NCBI RefSeq assembly: GCF_016097555.1
Contig: NC_054706.1
Coordinates: forward strand, 23,844,350 to 23,908,349
Length of the DNA stretch: 64,000 bases
Source of the DNA: Gigantopelta aegis
Taxonomy: Eukaryota > Mollusca > Gastropoda > Neomphalida > Peltospiridae
Direction of reading: 5' to 3'
Made by a program: the position numbers and the translations under genes. Position 1 is the stretch's first letter, and each line of letters opens with the position of its first letter. Below the pieces are notes generated by a model. The model did not search any database, was not told the DNA's origin, and was given only the letters and a program-made list of their open reading frames with translations. Shown piece by piece: positions 20,738 through 31,065 of this stretch.

Positions 20738-21093
20738 AAATTTTACCTTTCTTTCCCTCAGACGTTTGCATAACACAGGCGTCAATGCTATCACCTAGCA
20801 CGCGTCAATTGGACAATTTTCATAAACATTATTCCATTTAAATTTTTTTTAAAGCGGACAGAATTTGTAAAGAAAACACTATCTATCTAAAGCAGTGGGT
20901 AAGGTTATCTTTATGAAGCCCGTAAATTGATACACGCGACAGGTAGATCAATACTATTAACCTGCTTTATAACATTAATAAACAAACGCAGAGACGCGCC
21001 CAGCTCAAGATTTTAAAAATCTTCAAGAGCGACACAGGCGCGTGTGCAGGGGGGGGGGGGGGGGGGGGGGGGAGTTTTGGGGGTTGGAAACCA
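20738..21093. other. Unannotated DNA with a poly-G tract
   Basis: No gene seen. A run of about 24 G lies at 21050-21073. Confidence 0.45.
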
Positions 21094-21580
21094 TATTACC
21101 GTAAATAGAATGTGTTGAGTGCATCGTTAAATAAAACATTTCCTTCCTTCCGAGTGTAACGCGCGTACCTCTGACAAATAATGGTTATAGGAAGGAAGGA
21201 AATGTTTTATTTAACAACGCACTCAACACATTTTATTTATGGTTATATGGCGTCAGATGTAGACTGAAGCTCGTCTCTATAACCATTATTGGGGCGGGAC
21301 GTAGCCCAGTGGTAAGGCGTTCGCTTGATGCGCGGTCGATCTTGGATCGATCCCCGTCGGTGGACCCATTGGGCCATTTCTCGTTCCAACCAGTGCTCCA
21401 CAACTGGTGTAATAAAGGCCGTGGTATGTACTATCCTGTCTGTGGGATGTTGCTGCCAATCGAAAAGAGTAGCCCATGAAGTGGCGACAGCGGGTTTCCT
21501 CTCAGTATCTGTGTGGTCCTTAACCATGTCTGACGCCATATAACCGTAAATAAAACATTTCCTTCCTTTCCTTTTTATCC
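21094..21580. mobile_element. Cluster of three tail 1 SINE pieces
   Basis: A plus-strand tail (21094-21152), a minus-strand tail (21191-21268) and a nearly complete plus-strand head A copy (21291-21572, shortened in the core). AATGGTTATAG and CTATAACCATT on either side of the minus piece form an inverted repeat. Confidence 0.8.
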
Positions 21581-21666
21581 TGTTCGTATGCTACCTGGAC
21601 GCTCGAGCTTGCCACGGGCATAATCAGTCTCACCCTCGCCCGCTAATTGTAACCATTCGTGTTACA

Positions 21667-22016
21667 CTGGCGTAGCCGGAGCGGGGATGGGGGTTTTGGT
21701 GCATATCAGGGGCTGAAGCAAATGGTCCACTTTCAGAACTAAAACATATAGGTTTATACATATGGAGTTTCTGGTGGTGCAAAAACAAAATAAAAATAGG
21801 TCCACTTGGTTCATATTCGAACCCCCCCCCCACCCCCCTTCCCTCCTAGGTCCAGATCACGCTACGCCCCTGCATATCCTCAGTCACACTTTTTCTTTCT
21901 TTTACACCATCACTTTATACTTTCCTGTCACCTCATAACACAATTCATAGACAATATGCCCCCCCCCCCCCCCCAATGTGGGTGCCCCCTATTACAAAAT
22001 CCTGGCTACGCCGATG
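21667..22016. mobile_element. Small TIR-like elements with G/C runs (decayed)
   Basis: CTGGCGTAGCCGG at the left, GCTACGCCCCTG near 21873 and CTGGCTACGCC near 22010 look like ends of the CAGGG(G/C)CGTAGC group. C runs lie between them. Target duplications are not clear. Confidence 0.4.
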
Positions 22017-22889
22017 CCTGTCAACCCATTAAAATCAACTACTTAGTAATATATGCATCAGCAAACGGGTCTACTGCAACGTACACGTACTGGATAAACA
22101 TGTTGGAGAGCCACCCGGTTATAAATCATTTTATCAAGTCAAATTAAACTGCTTGACGCAGACAGGATATACAGCTCCAGTAGTGACGTGAACGTATAGA
22201 GACACGTTTCAAAACGCCGGACGGAACAATCGGCATTCCGCGTTTACATAGTAAATGCCCTCGAAATGAAATGTATGTAAATTATAGACACGAAGCGACA
22301 ATAGACTGCCGCCTAAATCCGACTTATGTTCAACACGGAGATTACTGGTAGCCACTTGAAAAGCTCTTTAAATATTTTGTCCTATCCAGCGGCAATAAAG
22401 TGGGTAAGCAAATATATTAATTTAATACATACATGTATAAAAAAAAGAAAAAAGAAGAGAGAACCTTACGGTTATGTCGGTAGATGTAGAAAGGAGTGGA
22501 CGCCCGCACAACTATTTCAGGGAAGGGTGTGGGGAATGGGGTGTTTGTGGGCGTGCAGCTATAGTTTCCAGCTGCCCATTTTCAGGGGCGTTGCGTGGTC
22601 TCTATTTTGGGGGTGGGGATATGAATGTAGCGAATCCTTTTGTCTACATTTACCCCGAACACATATGAATAATAGTCTAATACTGCACTGAAAATGTTTT
22701 AGCCTTAGCCGGAGGGGGGGGGGGGGGGGGGGGGATTCGAACTTTCCGACTGCAACCCCCCAGCCTCCGCCTCTGATTTTTACGAACCCAGTAGTGAGGA
22801 CAACTTTAAGATTGGAAGCTCGGGCCAGCTGATTCCTTCAACCATTAGGTTATATACGGTAAAAGAGGTAAAAGACCAAGGTTAAAATT
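22017..22889. other. Unannotated DNA with a poly-G tract
   Basis: Contains a run of about 22 G near 22713. The 121-codon frame at 22326-22691 has no recognisable domain, and no splice or family signal supports it. Confidence 0.4.
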
Positions 22890-23166
22890 AAAATTTGTTT
22901 TGTTTAACTCCACCACCAGAACATATTTATTTATGAATCTTCGGCTATTGGATGTTAAATATAATATGGTAATTTCGAGATGTCTTAGAGAGGAAACCCG
23001 CTACACTTTTCCATCAGTAGTATATATACATCATCCCACAGACATGCCACGGCCTTTGATATACCAGTCGTGGTGCACTAGAAATAGCCCAATGGGACCA
23101 CAGACGGAGACCGATCCTAGGCCGGCCGAGCAGCAGGCGAGCGCTTCGTCACTGAGCGCTTTGTCC
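22890..23166 (-). mobile_element. Chimeric SINE: head A + core + tail 2 (old)
   Basis: Reverse tail 2 (TGTTTTGTTTAACTCCACC, CTTCGGCTATTGGATGTT), core (CACGGCCTTTGATATACC), then a head with GAGACCGATCCTAGGCC and GGCGAGCGCTTCGTCACTGAG. Confidence 0.75.
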
Positions 23167-24334
23167 TACATGGAGAAATTTACCACCGGTGACAAATATA
23201 CCCAGAACAGTAAAACATTGTATATACATAGTACTACTCCCCATCACCACCTCCGAAAACAACAAACAAACAAACAAAAACATTAATAATAATAATAATA
23301 AAAAATAAAAATAACCCACCAACAAAAAGCAAAAGAAAACATTCAAATACACACAAACATAAGCGAACGTGACAGGAGGGCGGGTGGCTGGGTGGGGGCT
23401 ACTTCACCCCTACTAGTACTGCAAATTCGGACAAAAAAAGATAAAAATATTCAGGAAAATGTGCTAGGTAAGGCATGTAAAAATGCATAGTTATTAGTTT
23501 GCTACCCTATATAGCTGTTTGGGAGTAATGCCAATATGAATAAATGTTGTTAACCAGATTCGGGCATTTTTGTTAATTCAGTTAACAATCGGCCTGCGTC
23601 CTACACAAATGGTAGCCCGTTCGCCTAAGCACACAAAAGGAAGAAATGGCAAAAGGTGTAAGTGCATTCACGACCATTTGACACGAGGTTTTTTTTCAAA
23701 TTAAATTCTGGTTACAGCATGTTCTGAGCAAAGAAATAAAAAGCTCGTGACAAGATGAATGACGTTTGCACTGGTGCCACAGTAGTGGACCGCCCGTTGA
23801 TCGATCTTCAAACGTATACATATCGAAACAGGCCAAGTGATCGGGTACAATAGACGGGTGAAACTAAATACTGTACGTATTAAATGCGTGGTTTTCAGCC
23901 CATGTCGACATTTGTGATCAAGAGAAAACGTTCCGCTCGAAGAAACCGTTATACGGCACACCCAAAACACAAAATGTAATGGTTTTCAAATGAACGCGTC
24001 GGTAAGAATCACAAACGAGTTTTTAAACGGATCAATATTATTTATTTGTAATCTTGGGACAAAAGAGCCAAGAGGTTAAAAAGTTACTTTTTGTATGGTT
24101 GTGTAATTATGTAACGACCCCAAAGTTCAGGGCGCACTGTCAAGTCTAGTAGTCACCTCTAGTCCTCCCCTTTGATTATCTGTTGTAGGGTAGAGCTAGA
24201 GGGGGATCTATGGAATAGATGCATGGAATACAACTAAATAGTCGCCAGCTCATGTCTCATTTCCCCCCCCCCCCTAAATCTGATGCCACAGACCTTTAGT
24301 TTCATTATCCCCCCCCCCACCCCCCCCCCCATTA

Positions 24335-24369
<35 letters not shown>

Positions 24370-24447
24370 AGTCCAGTCATGACATTAAACTTGCATGTTG
24401 TTAATCAGTACCAGCGCTACACGAAGAAACCCGACGCCCCTTAAAGT
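23167..24447. other. Unannotated DNA, AAC/AAT-rich, with large poly-C tracts
   Basis: An A-rich (CAAA)n/(AAT)n region lies near 23265-23310. C runs at 24262-24275 and 24310-24368 are the longest in the window. GTCACCTCTAGTCCTCCCC at 24153 resembles one arm of the hairpin at 40790. No gene seen. Confidence 0.4.
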
Positions 24448-24500
24448 TTGTTTATTGACAGAACTAGTGTACATTGATTTATCAATTATGGGTTATTGGA
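24448..24500 (-). mobile_element. SINE tail 2 fragment
   Basis: AAAGTTTGTTTATTGACAG, then ATCAATTATGGGTTATTGG. A decayed reverse tail 2. Confidence 0.5.
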
Positions 24501-24748
24501 AGAAAAAAAAATGTTTCATTTAACGACACACTGAAAACATTTTAACAGTTACATGACGTCGGGCATATTATGGTTAAAGGCGTGGACCCTAATATAGTTT
24601 CAGCCCGTTAAAATGACACTAAATTTAGTTGTTAATCTACAAACCTGCTACATATTTGGATAAAGTTATAACAGAGAGAAACTAAAGCCTGTGATGTTTA
24701 AATAGGGAAATACCGTCTGAAAATAACTAGAGCTTGTCTCGATAATCT

Positions 24749-25022
24749 TTAATGAATGAATGAATGTTTAACGACACCCCAGCACGAAAAATACATCGGC
24801 CATTGGGTGTCAAACCATGGTAATGCAAATAAATAAAGTGATGATCAACATCAACATAAAAATTCAAGGTTTAAACAAAAACAGTGTAAAGAACTGTGCA
24901 AAAATACAAATACAAATATCAGAGAATTTTACGGACACCGAATTTTACTCTAAACTTCAATTTGTGCTGTATTGGCCATTCTCAAAGAGAATGTTACACC
25001 CCTGCACCACGGTGAGGTTACA
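24749..25022 (-). mobile_element. SINE family D (minus strand) inside the TTAA MITE
   Basis: Starts with AATG repeats and GTTTAACGACACCCCAGC (tail side), then CATTGGGTGTCAAACC, GTGATGATCAACATCAA, and ends CCCTGCACCACGGTGAGG. The partner copy is at 7107-7291. Confidence 0.75.
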
Positions 25023-25065
25023 GCACGCGCAGGGACGATAATCTTTACTTCTCAGACGAACGTGC

Positions 25066-25106
<41 letters not shown>
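25066..25106. repeat. (TA)n microsatellite
   Basis: About 20 TA units. Confidence 0.95.
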
Positions 25107-25109
<3 letters not shown>

Positions 25110-25722
25110 GCATTTGGGGGTATTACCAAAACGTGAAAGGAAGGAAATGTTTTATTCAACTACGCACTCAATACAATACTTCTAATTTAAATGATCAAAA
25201 ACGGCTTTAATAGTGAAAAATTCGTCGTAGTGTTTAAAAACTATAGTCTGTCATTTTAAGGACCACATAGACAATGATATGAAAGCCGCTGTCGCCACAT
25301 ACTATAAAATCTCTTGGCTCGCCATTGATCCAGATTTGAACCCACTCGGAACTGAAACATCCCGAGGTGTAAGATACAGAAGCTGGGCCCAACAGTAGCC
25401 GATCTACAATCATGTTGGACAGGAACATCTGAAAAAAGGGTCGGTAACACACGTGACGTGGAATCGAGCAAAGTTTTCAATGTTATGGATTTCATTCCAA
25501 AGTTCTGTCAAGTATGCAGAGATAACAAGTTGATGTCAAAGTGTGTTCATAGATGGAAAGATGGTTTACCCGTACCAGCCTAAAATAAAGGATAATTATT
25601 CTGTCTCCCTGGAATCTGAGACACGAGTTGGTGGCAACACACGATACTCTCCGAAAAGGAAGGAAATGTTTTAACGATACACTTTATTGACCTCAGACAT
25701 TATGGTTAAGGACCACACATAT

Positions 25723-27289
25723 TACTACTCAAAAGAATTTAAGGGTCAGACGATATTTTCGACATTATTTTCTGAATGTCAATTATATTAGCTAGACCAT
25801 AATGTCACGCATGGTATTGTTCCATTTTGACGAAAGTGGGTCTAAGCAACCCATAAATGAATTAAAATCCACTGTCATTGACACTGTCGACTAGTTCTAA
25901 TGGCGAAAACATGCTTACATTTGCACGTAAATTAGGGCGAAAGCGAAAGGTCTGCCAAGTGCCCATAACTTGCTTTTTCACAAAGCTCTTCATTTGCACG
26001 CTTTGCACGTGTATTCCATGTTCCCAATGCTGAATTTCCGTATAATTGGAGCTTGCGTTCGTGTACGGTGAACACTGCAAATTCAACAATGGTACGACTT
26101 CAACTGACTATCGAAGATCGAGGAAGGGCTATTGCTTGGCTTCAGGATGGCAATACGCAAAGAAATGTTGCTCTGAGACTTGGTGTCAGTCAGAGTGTCG
26201 TTGGCCGACTGTGGCGACGGTACCAAGCAACGAATTCTGTTCGAAATCGTCCACGTTCGGGAAGACCCCGAAGCACTACAAATAGAGAGGACAGCTACAT
26301 CACCAATATGGCTCTACGTCAACGCACAACCACTGCACGCCGATTACGTGACAATCTGCGGACTGCGACTGGAACTCGAGTGTCTGATCAAACCATACGC
26401 AATCGTCTGAGAGCCAATAATCTACGCTGCCGTCGCCAGGCTGTTCGACCACCACTCCTACCACGTCACAGAACGGCCAGACGTCACTGGTGCACGCTTC
26501 ATCTGCGATGGCAACGTGTTCATTGGGGTCGAGTGATGTTCACTGACGAGTCCAGGTTTAGTCTCCAGTCGTCCTGGGGAGCGCTTCGCTGACGTTAACG
26601 TTAGACGTCACCGTTTCGGTGGTGGCAGCGTCATGGTGTGGGGCGGCATCTCTATCCACCACAGGACCCCCCTCTATGTGGTGGATGGCAATCTGAATGG
26701 AATCCGCTATCTGAATGAGATTATCCGGCCGTTGGTTCTCCCAGGCCTTCAGCAGATTGGCGGCGGGGCAGTTCTGCAGGATGACAATGCCAGACCCCAC
26801 CGCGCCAGGGTGGTAACGGACTTTCTCAGACAACAAGGTATCGCCAGGATGGATTGGCCAGCATATTCGCCTCACTTGGCCCCAATAGAGCACGCCTGGG
26901 ACGAATTAGGCAGGAGTTCGGGATAACCATGCCCCTCCGGCCAACCTTCATGATCTGGGTCAACTTCTTATGGCAGAGTGGCAGGCCATTCCCCAAGAGT
27001 TCTTCAGACGTCTGATAAACTGCACGAGGCAACGATGTGTAGGGTGTATTCGCGCCAGGGGTGGATTCACACACTATTAAACGAATGTTCTAATGTGTAA
27101 AATCCGTTTGACAACCTTCAATTTTGACAGCATGTCATGTGACTTTCTTGTATACAGTGACGTTTATTTGTGGTTTTTTGTAAATATGGAATAATAAGTA
27201 AAAATTTGGGTGTAGTTTACATCATCAATCTAATACACTGAAACTTATTTGGTTATAAATTTTTGACCCTTAAATTCTTTTGAGTAGTA
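25723..27289 (+). mobile_element. Tc1/mariner transposon, copy 1 (1567 bp)
   Basis: Inverted ends TACTACTCAAAAGAATTTAA / TTAAATTCTTTTGAGTAGTA, inserted at TA/AT-rich sequence within a SINE. Nearly identical to copy 2 at 27388-28989 apart from small indels. Both have the same orientation. Confidence 0.92.
26089..27078 (+). pseudogene. Tc1-type transposase, copy 1 (disabled)
   Basis: Starts MVRLQLTIEDRGRAIAWLQD, a helix-turn-helix DNA-binding region, followed by the linker motif RPRSGRPRST. The first catalytic aspartate (FTDESRFSL) is present, then the frame is lost at a roughly 32-nt deletion relative to copy 2 near 26568. Reading resumes in another frame from 26633 with MVWGGISIHHRT, the second aspartate (LQDDNARPH) and the glutamate region (LAPIEHAWDELG). 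A 2-nt deletion near 26915 shifts the frame again. The D-to-E spacing is 34 residues, as expected for Tc1 (DD34E). An enzyme of this family cuts and pastes the element at TA sites. This copy cannot encode a whole one. Confidence 0.9.
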
Positions 27290-27387
27290 TATATTGAGAG
27301 GAAACCAGCTGTTGCCACTTCATGGGCTACTATTTTCGATTAGCAGCAAGGGAACTTGTATATGCACCATCTGACAGACAGGATATA

Positions 27388-28989
27388 TACTACTCAAAAG
27401 AATTTAAGGGTCAGACGATATTTTCGACATTATTTTCTGAATGTCAATTATATTAGCTAGACCATAATGTCACGCATGGTATTGTTCCATTTTGACGAAA
27501 GTGGGTCTAAGCAACCCATAAATGAATTAAAATCCACTGTCATTGACACTGTCGACTAGTTCTAATGGCGAAAACATGCTTACATTTGCACGTAAATTAG
27601 GGCGAAAGCGAAAGGTCTGCTAAGTGCCCATAACTTGCTTTTTCACAAAGCGCTTCATTTGCACGCTTTGCACGTGTATTCCATGTTCCCAATGCTGAAT
27701 TTCCGTATAATTGGAGCTTGCGTTCGTGTACGGTGAACACTCCAAATTCGACAATGGTACCACTTCAACTGACTATCGAAGATCGAGGAAGGGCTATTGC
27801 TTGGCTTCAGGATGGCAATACGCAAAGAAATGTTGCTCTGAGACTTGGTCAGTCAGGGTGTCATTGGCCGACTGTGGCAACGGTACCAAGAAACGAATTC
27901 TGTTCGAAATCGTCCACGTTCGGGAAGACCCCGAAGCACTACAAATAGAGAGGACCGCTACATCACCAATATGGCTCTACGTCAACGCACAACCACTGCA
28001 CGCCGATTACGTGACAATCTGCGGACTGCGACTGGAACTCGAGTGTCTGATCAAACCATACGCAATCGTCCGAGAGCCAATAATCTACGCTGCCGTCGCC
28101 AGGCTGTTCGACCACCACTCCTACCACGTCACAGAACGGCCAGACGTCACTGGTGCACGCTTCACCTGCGGTGGCAACGTGTTCATTGGGGTCGAGTGAT
28201 GTCCACTGACGAGTCCAGGTTTAGTCTCCAGTTCAACGACGGTCGGGTTCGTGTCTACAGACGTCCTGGGGAGCGCTTCGCTGACGTTAACGTTGGACAA
28301 CGTCACCGGTTCGGTGGTGGCAGCGTCATGGTGTGGGGCGGCATCTCTATCCACCACAGGACCCCCCTCTATGTGGTGGATGGCAGTCTGAATGGAATCC
28401 GCTATCTGAATGAGATTATCCGGCCGTTGGTTCTCCCAGGCCTTCAGCAGATTGGCGGCGGGACTGTTCTGCAGGATGACAATGCCAGACCCCACCGCGC
28501 CAGGGTGGTAACGGACTTTCTCAGACAAGGTATCGCCAGGATGGATTGGCCAGCATATTCTCCTGACTTGGCCCCAATAGAGCACGCCTGGGACGAATTA
28601 GGCAGGAGAGTTCGGGATAACCATGCCCCTCCAGCCAACCTTCATGATCTGGGTCAACTTCTTATGGCAGAGTGGCAGGCCATTCCCCAAGAGTTCTTCA
28701 GACGTCTGATGAACAGCATGAGGCAACGATGTGTCGAGTGTATTCGCGCCAGGGGTGGATTCACACACTATTAAACGAATGTTCTAATGTGTAAAATCCA
28801 TGTTTGACAACCTTCAACTTTGACAGCATGTCGTGTGACTTTCTTGTATACTGTGACGTTTATTTGTGGGTTTATGTAAATATGGAACAATAAAAAAAAA
28901 AAAATTGGTGTATTTTACATCATCAATCTAATACACTCTGAAACTTATTTGGTTATAAATTTTTGACCCTTAAATTCTTTTGAGTAGTA
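27388..28989 (+). mobile_element. Tc1/mariner transposon, copy 2 (1602 bp)
   Basis: Same inverted ends as copy 1. Flanked by TA on both sides (GGATATA / TACATACC) within the SINE core. Separated from copy 1 by only 98 bp of SINE. Confidence 0.93.
27754..28774 (+). pseudogene. Tc1-type transposase, copy 2 (one early frameshift)
   Basis: Starts MVPLQLTIEDRGRAIAWLQD. A 2-nt deletion near 27850, relative to copy 1, breaks the frame after about 32 codons. From there one long frame runs to the stop (309 codons from 27845), covering the rest of the DNA-binding domain (RPRSGRPRST) and the catalytic core: STDESRFSL, LQDDNARPH and SPDLAPIEHAWDE. The D-to-E spacing is 33, one codon shorter than copy 1. 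Total length would be about 340 aa, typical of Tc1 transposases. The long intact part suggests recent inactivation. Confidence 0.9.
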
Positions 28990-29095
28990 TACATACCACG
29001 GCCGTTGCTGTGGAGCACTGGCTGGGACGAGAAATAGCCCAGTGGGCCCACTGACGAGAATCGATCGCGCTGTACCACCGAACTACATCCCGCCC

Positions 29096-30309
29096 TTTCG
29101 AAAATGCCAACAGAATCTATGAAAAAGGTTTCCAGTGAATTTCAGAGATTGCTATATCGTTTTAAAATTATAAAACAGATTTTTAACTGATCACCGTCGC
29201 TAATCAAAATGTTAAAGACAAAATTCCCAGTTTCTTCCAACTTCCATTCATGCGACATCAATTTAAAAAAAAAATCCCATCTATTCCAAACAATCCTGAC
29301 ATCTAGCTACAATAAGTTGAACCAACATTACAAATCAATTTTGTCCATGAAGTCACGTGCGTTACCCATCAAATCACGTGTGTTGCAATGGTTTGGGAGT
29401 TCATTTTTTTTCATCTCCTGTGCAAGAAGCCTTCAACTGACGCCAACAGAGAATCCAGCTTGCCATCAAACTTTCTCTCAGCTTTGTGCATTAAAACAAC
29501 CATTTTGTACTGTAAAAGCAACACACATGACATGTACCACTATCCTATAAAAAGATGCCCGAAATATGAAAATATAATCGGCTCAAAGCAAATCACGAAA
29601 AGGCAATTTACAATACATAAAAGTGCTATATTGTACCGTTATTTATGCCATATTTTAGTTATTTATAACAACCAGACATTATCTTTGCATATTCACTTGA
29701 GAACATCAGAACTAGGTCTGAAGAGATTGCTCAAAGAATCCTTGGCTAAAAGATAAAGCATGGTACGTCGGAATCATCGATTTTTTTTTTATAGAACCAC
29801 CCCAACTTTGGTACTTTTCATACTTAATTAACCAGTGTTTTATTTTTATGTGTGTTTTTTGTGTGGGGCGAGTTTTAAAGAATTTAGTCATGAAAACTAA
29901 TATGATGCTTGTAATATTTTCAAGTTCAAAAACCATAACTAAAAACAAAAAGGTTACAACCCCAATGAAGGCACATGTAACTACACGATAAAGCTAGATG
30001 CAAAATACAAACACTTGACGCATTGCAAACGTCAGGAAAGCTGGCTAGTATATAAACGGTTTACGTTCAATGGGCAACAACTCTGTAAAACTTTAAATGC
30101 GGCTGGACTGGCAGGAGACTATAAAATATACCTCCCCATTCCAGTAAAATTCCTGCACCATCAGTTTTTACAGCATCGACTAATAAACTGACACACATCA
30201 CCACTGCCTTCCGACAGAGATCAAAATGAAACAAACCAATTTTATCAAGGATCGATCAAACGTTGGCGGTAACCACTGGCTGTTCAACCCACACGATAAA
30301 AGTCAATTT
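29096..30309. other. Unannotated intergenic DNA
   Basis: Several short frames occur but none shows a domain, codon bias or splice context. No recognised repeat. Confidence 0.4.
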
Positions 30310-30430
30310 TGTTTTACGACCTCAAGAGCACATTCATTTTGGAGTCTGTATCTGGATTAAAAATCCCATGCCTCGAGTGGGATCCGAACCCAGTACCTAC
30401 CAGCCTGTAGACGGATGACCTATCCACGAC
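30310..30430 (-). mobile_element. SINE head C fragment with short tail 2 piece
   Basis: TTGTTTTACGACCTCAAGAGC joins directly to the head C reverse (GTCTGTATCTGGATTAAAA, GTGGGATCCGAACCCAG). The core is missing. Confidence 0.65.
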
Positions 30431-31043
30431 TATTTGGTTGTATCTGGTCAAAGAAATAATTGAATGGCATTTCTCTGCAACTGTAAAACTTTCTATCTTA
30501 TAGGCTTGAAGATGTGGGCGTCGTCAGAATAACCAAATTAATAAAAACATTTAATGTGTAAAGAAAGCTTCTAAAACAAAATGCACATGGAATTGGTACG
30601 GTAGTTTGGAGATGATGCAACTTAATGGATCTCTTTATATATTTATAGTAAACTTTACACCTACACCAGGTAATCAAACAATGACATTATCAAATTAGAT
30701 AAATATCCGTTGTGATTTACGTATATGAAGACTATTCAGTTATGGCATTTCTGAAAGTAGATTATAAGATTTTTTTTTTATAAAATTAGTGTAATTTTCC
30801 ATTTTGTTCACTCTCCTCAAGTACCTGGGTGGTCAGAATGACTAAATTCACAATTTTCTTTTTACCAAAGAAGTTTCCCACAAAACTTGTGGTTCTAAGA
30901 AAAGAAAAAGAGAGAAAAAAGTCCAAATTGTGCACATTGCAACAACTGAACAATTCAGACATTGTGATTTAATAGTTAATGGTTTTGGTTGAATCCATAT
31001 AAATAATGATTAGATAGACTCAAAAGCTTATTTCAACAGTAAT
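30431..31043. other. DNA downstream of RPL3
   Basis: AT-rich, no gene or repeat recognised. Confidence 0.4.
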
Positions 31044-31049
31044 TTTATT
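31044..31049 (-). terminator. Poly(A) signal of RPL3
   Basis: AATAAA on the minus strand, 17 nt after the TAG stop codon. This gives a very short 3' UTR, as usual for ribosomal protein mRNAs. Confidence 0.8.
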
Positions 31050-31065
31050 TGTTGAAAGTCCATTT

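Larger units (their letters stand above)
24574..25259. mobile_element. TTAA MITE, copy 2 (686 bp with internal insertions)
   Basis: Ends AGGCGTGGACCCTAATATAG and AAACTATAGTCTGTCATT are bordered by TTAA on both sides. The host SINE normally has one TTAA at this position, so TTAA is the target duplication. Inside are a family D SINE (24749-25022), a (TA)n run (25066-25106) and a tail 1 SINE scrap (25137-25175). piggyBac- or Kolobok-type, non-autonomous. Confidence 0.85.
24505..25390 (-). mobile_element. SINE tail 1 copy split by a TTAA MITE
   Basis: Reverse tail 1 reads ATGTTTCATTTAACGACAC...GGCATATTATGG, then the MITE, then GGACCACATAGACAATGAT and GCCGCTGTCGCCAC. Joining across one TTAA restores the SINE consensus ATATGGTTAAGGACCACA. 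The right part is diverged. Confidence 0.8.
25656..29095 (-). mobile_element. One SINE (head A/tail 1) broken into three by two Tc1 elements
   Basis: Pieces at 25656-25722 (tail), 27290-27387 (tail/core, GAGAGGAAACCAGCTG to CAGACAGGATA) and 28990-29095 (core/head, CATACCACGG to ACTACATCCCGCCC) line up as a single reverse copy. Both Tc1 elements therefore inserted after this SINE. Confidence 0.88.

Noticed and set aside
22326-22691. 121-residue open frame
   Set aside because: No domain, and it spans G-rich repeat-like sequence; probably chance.
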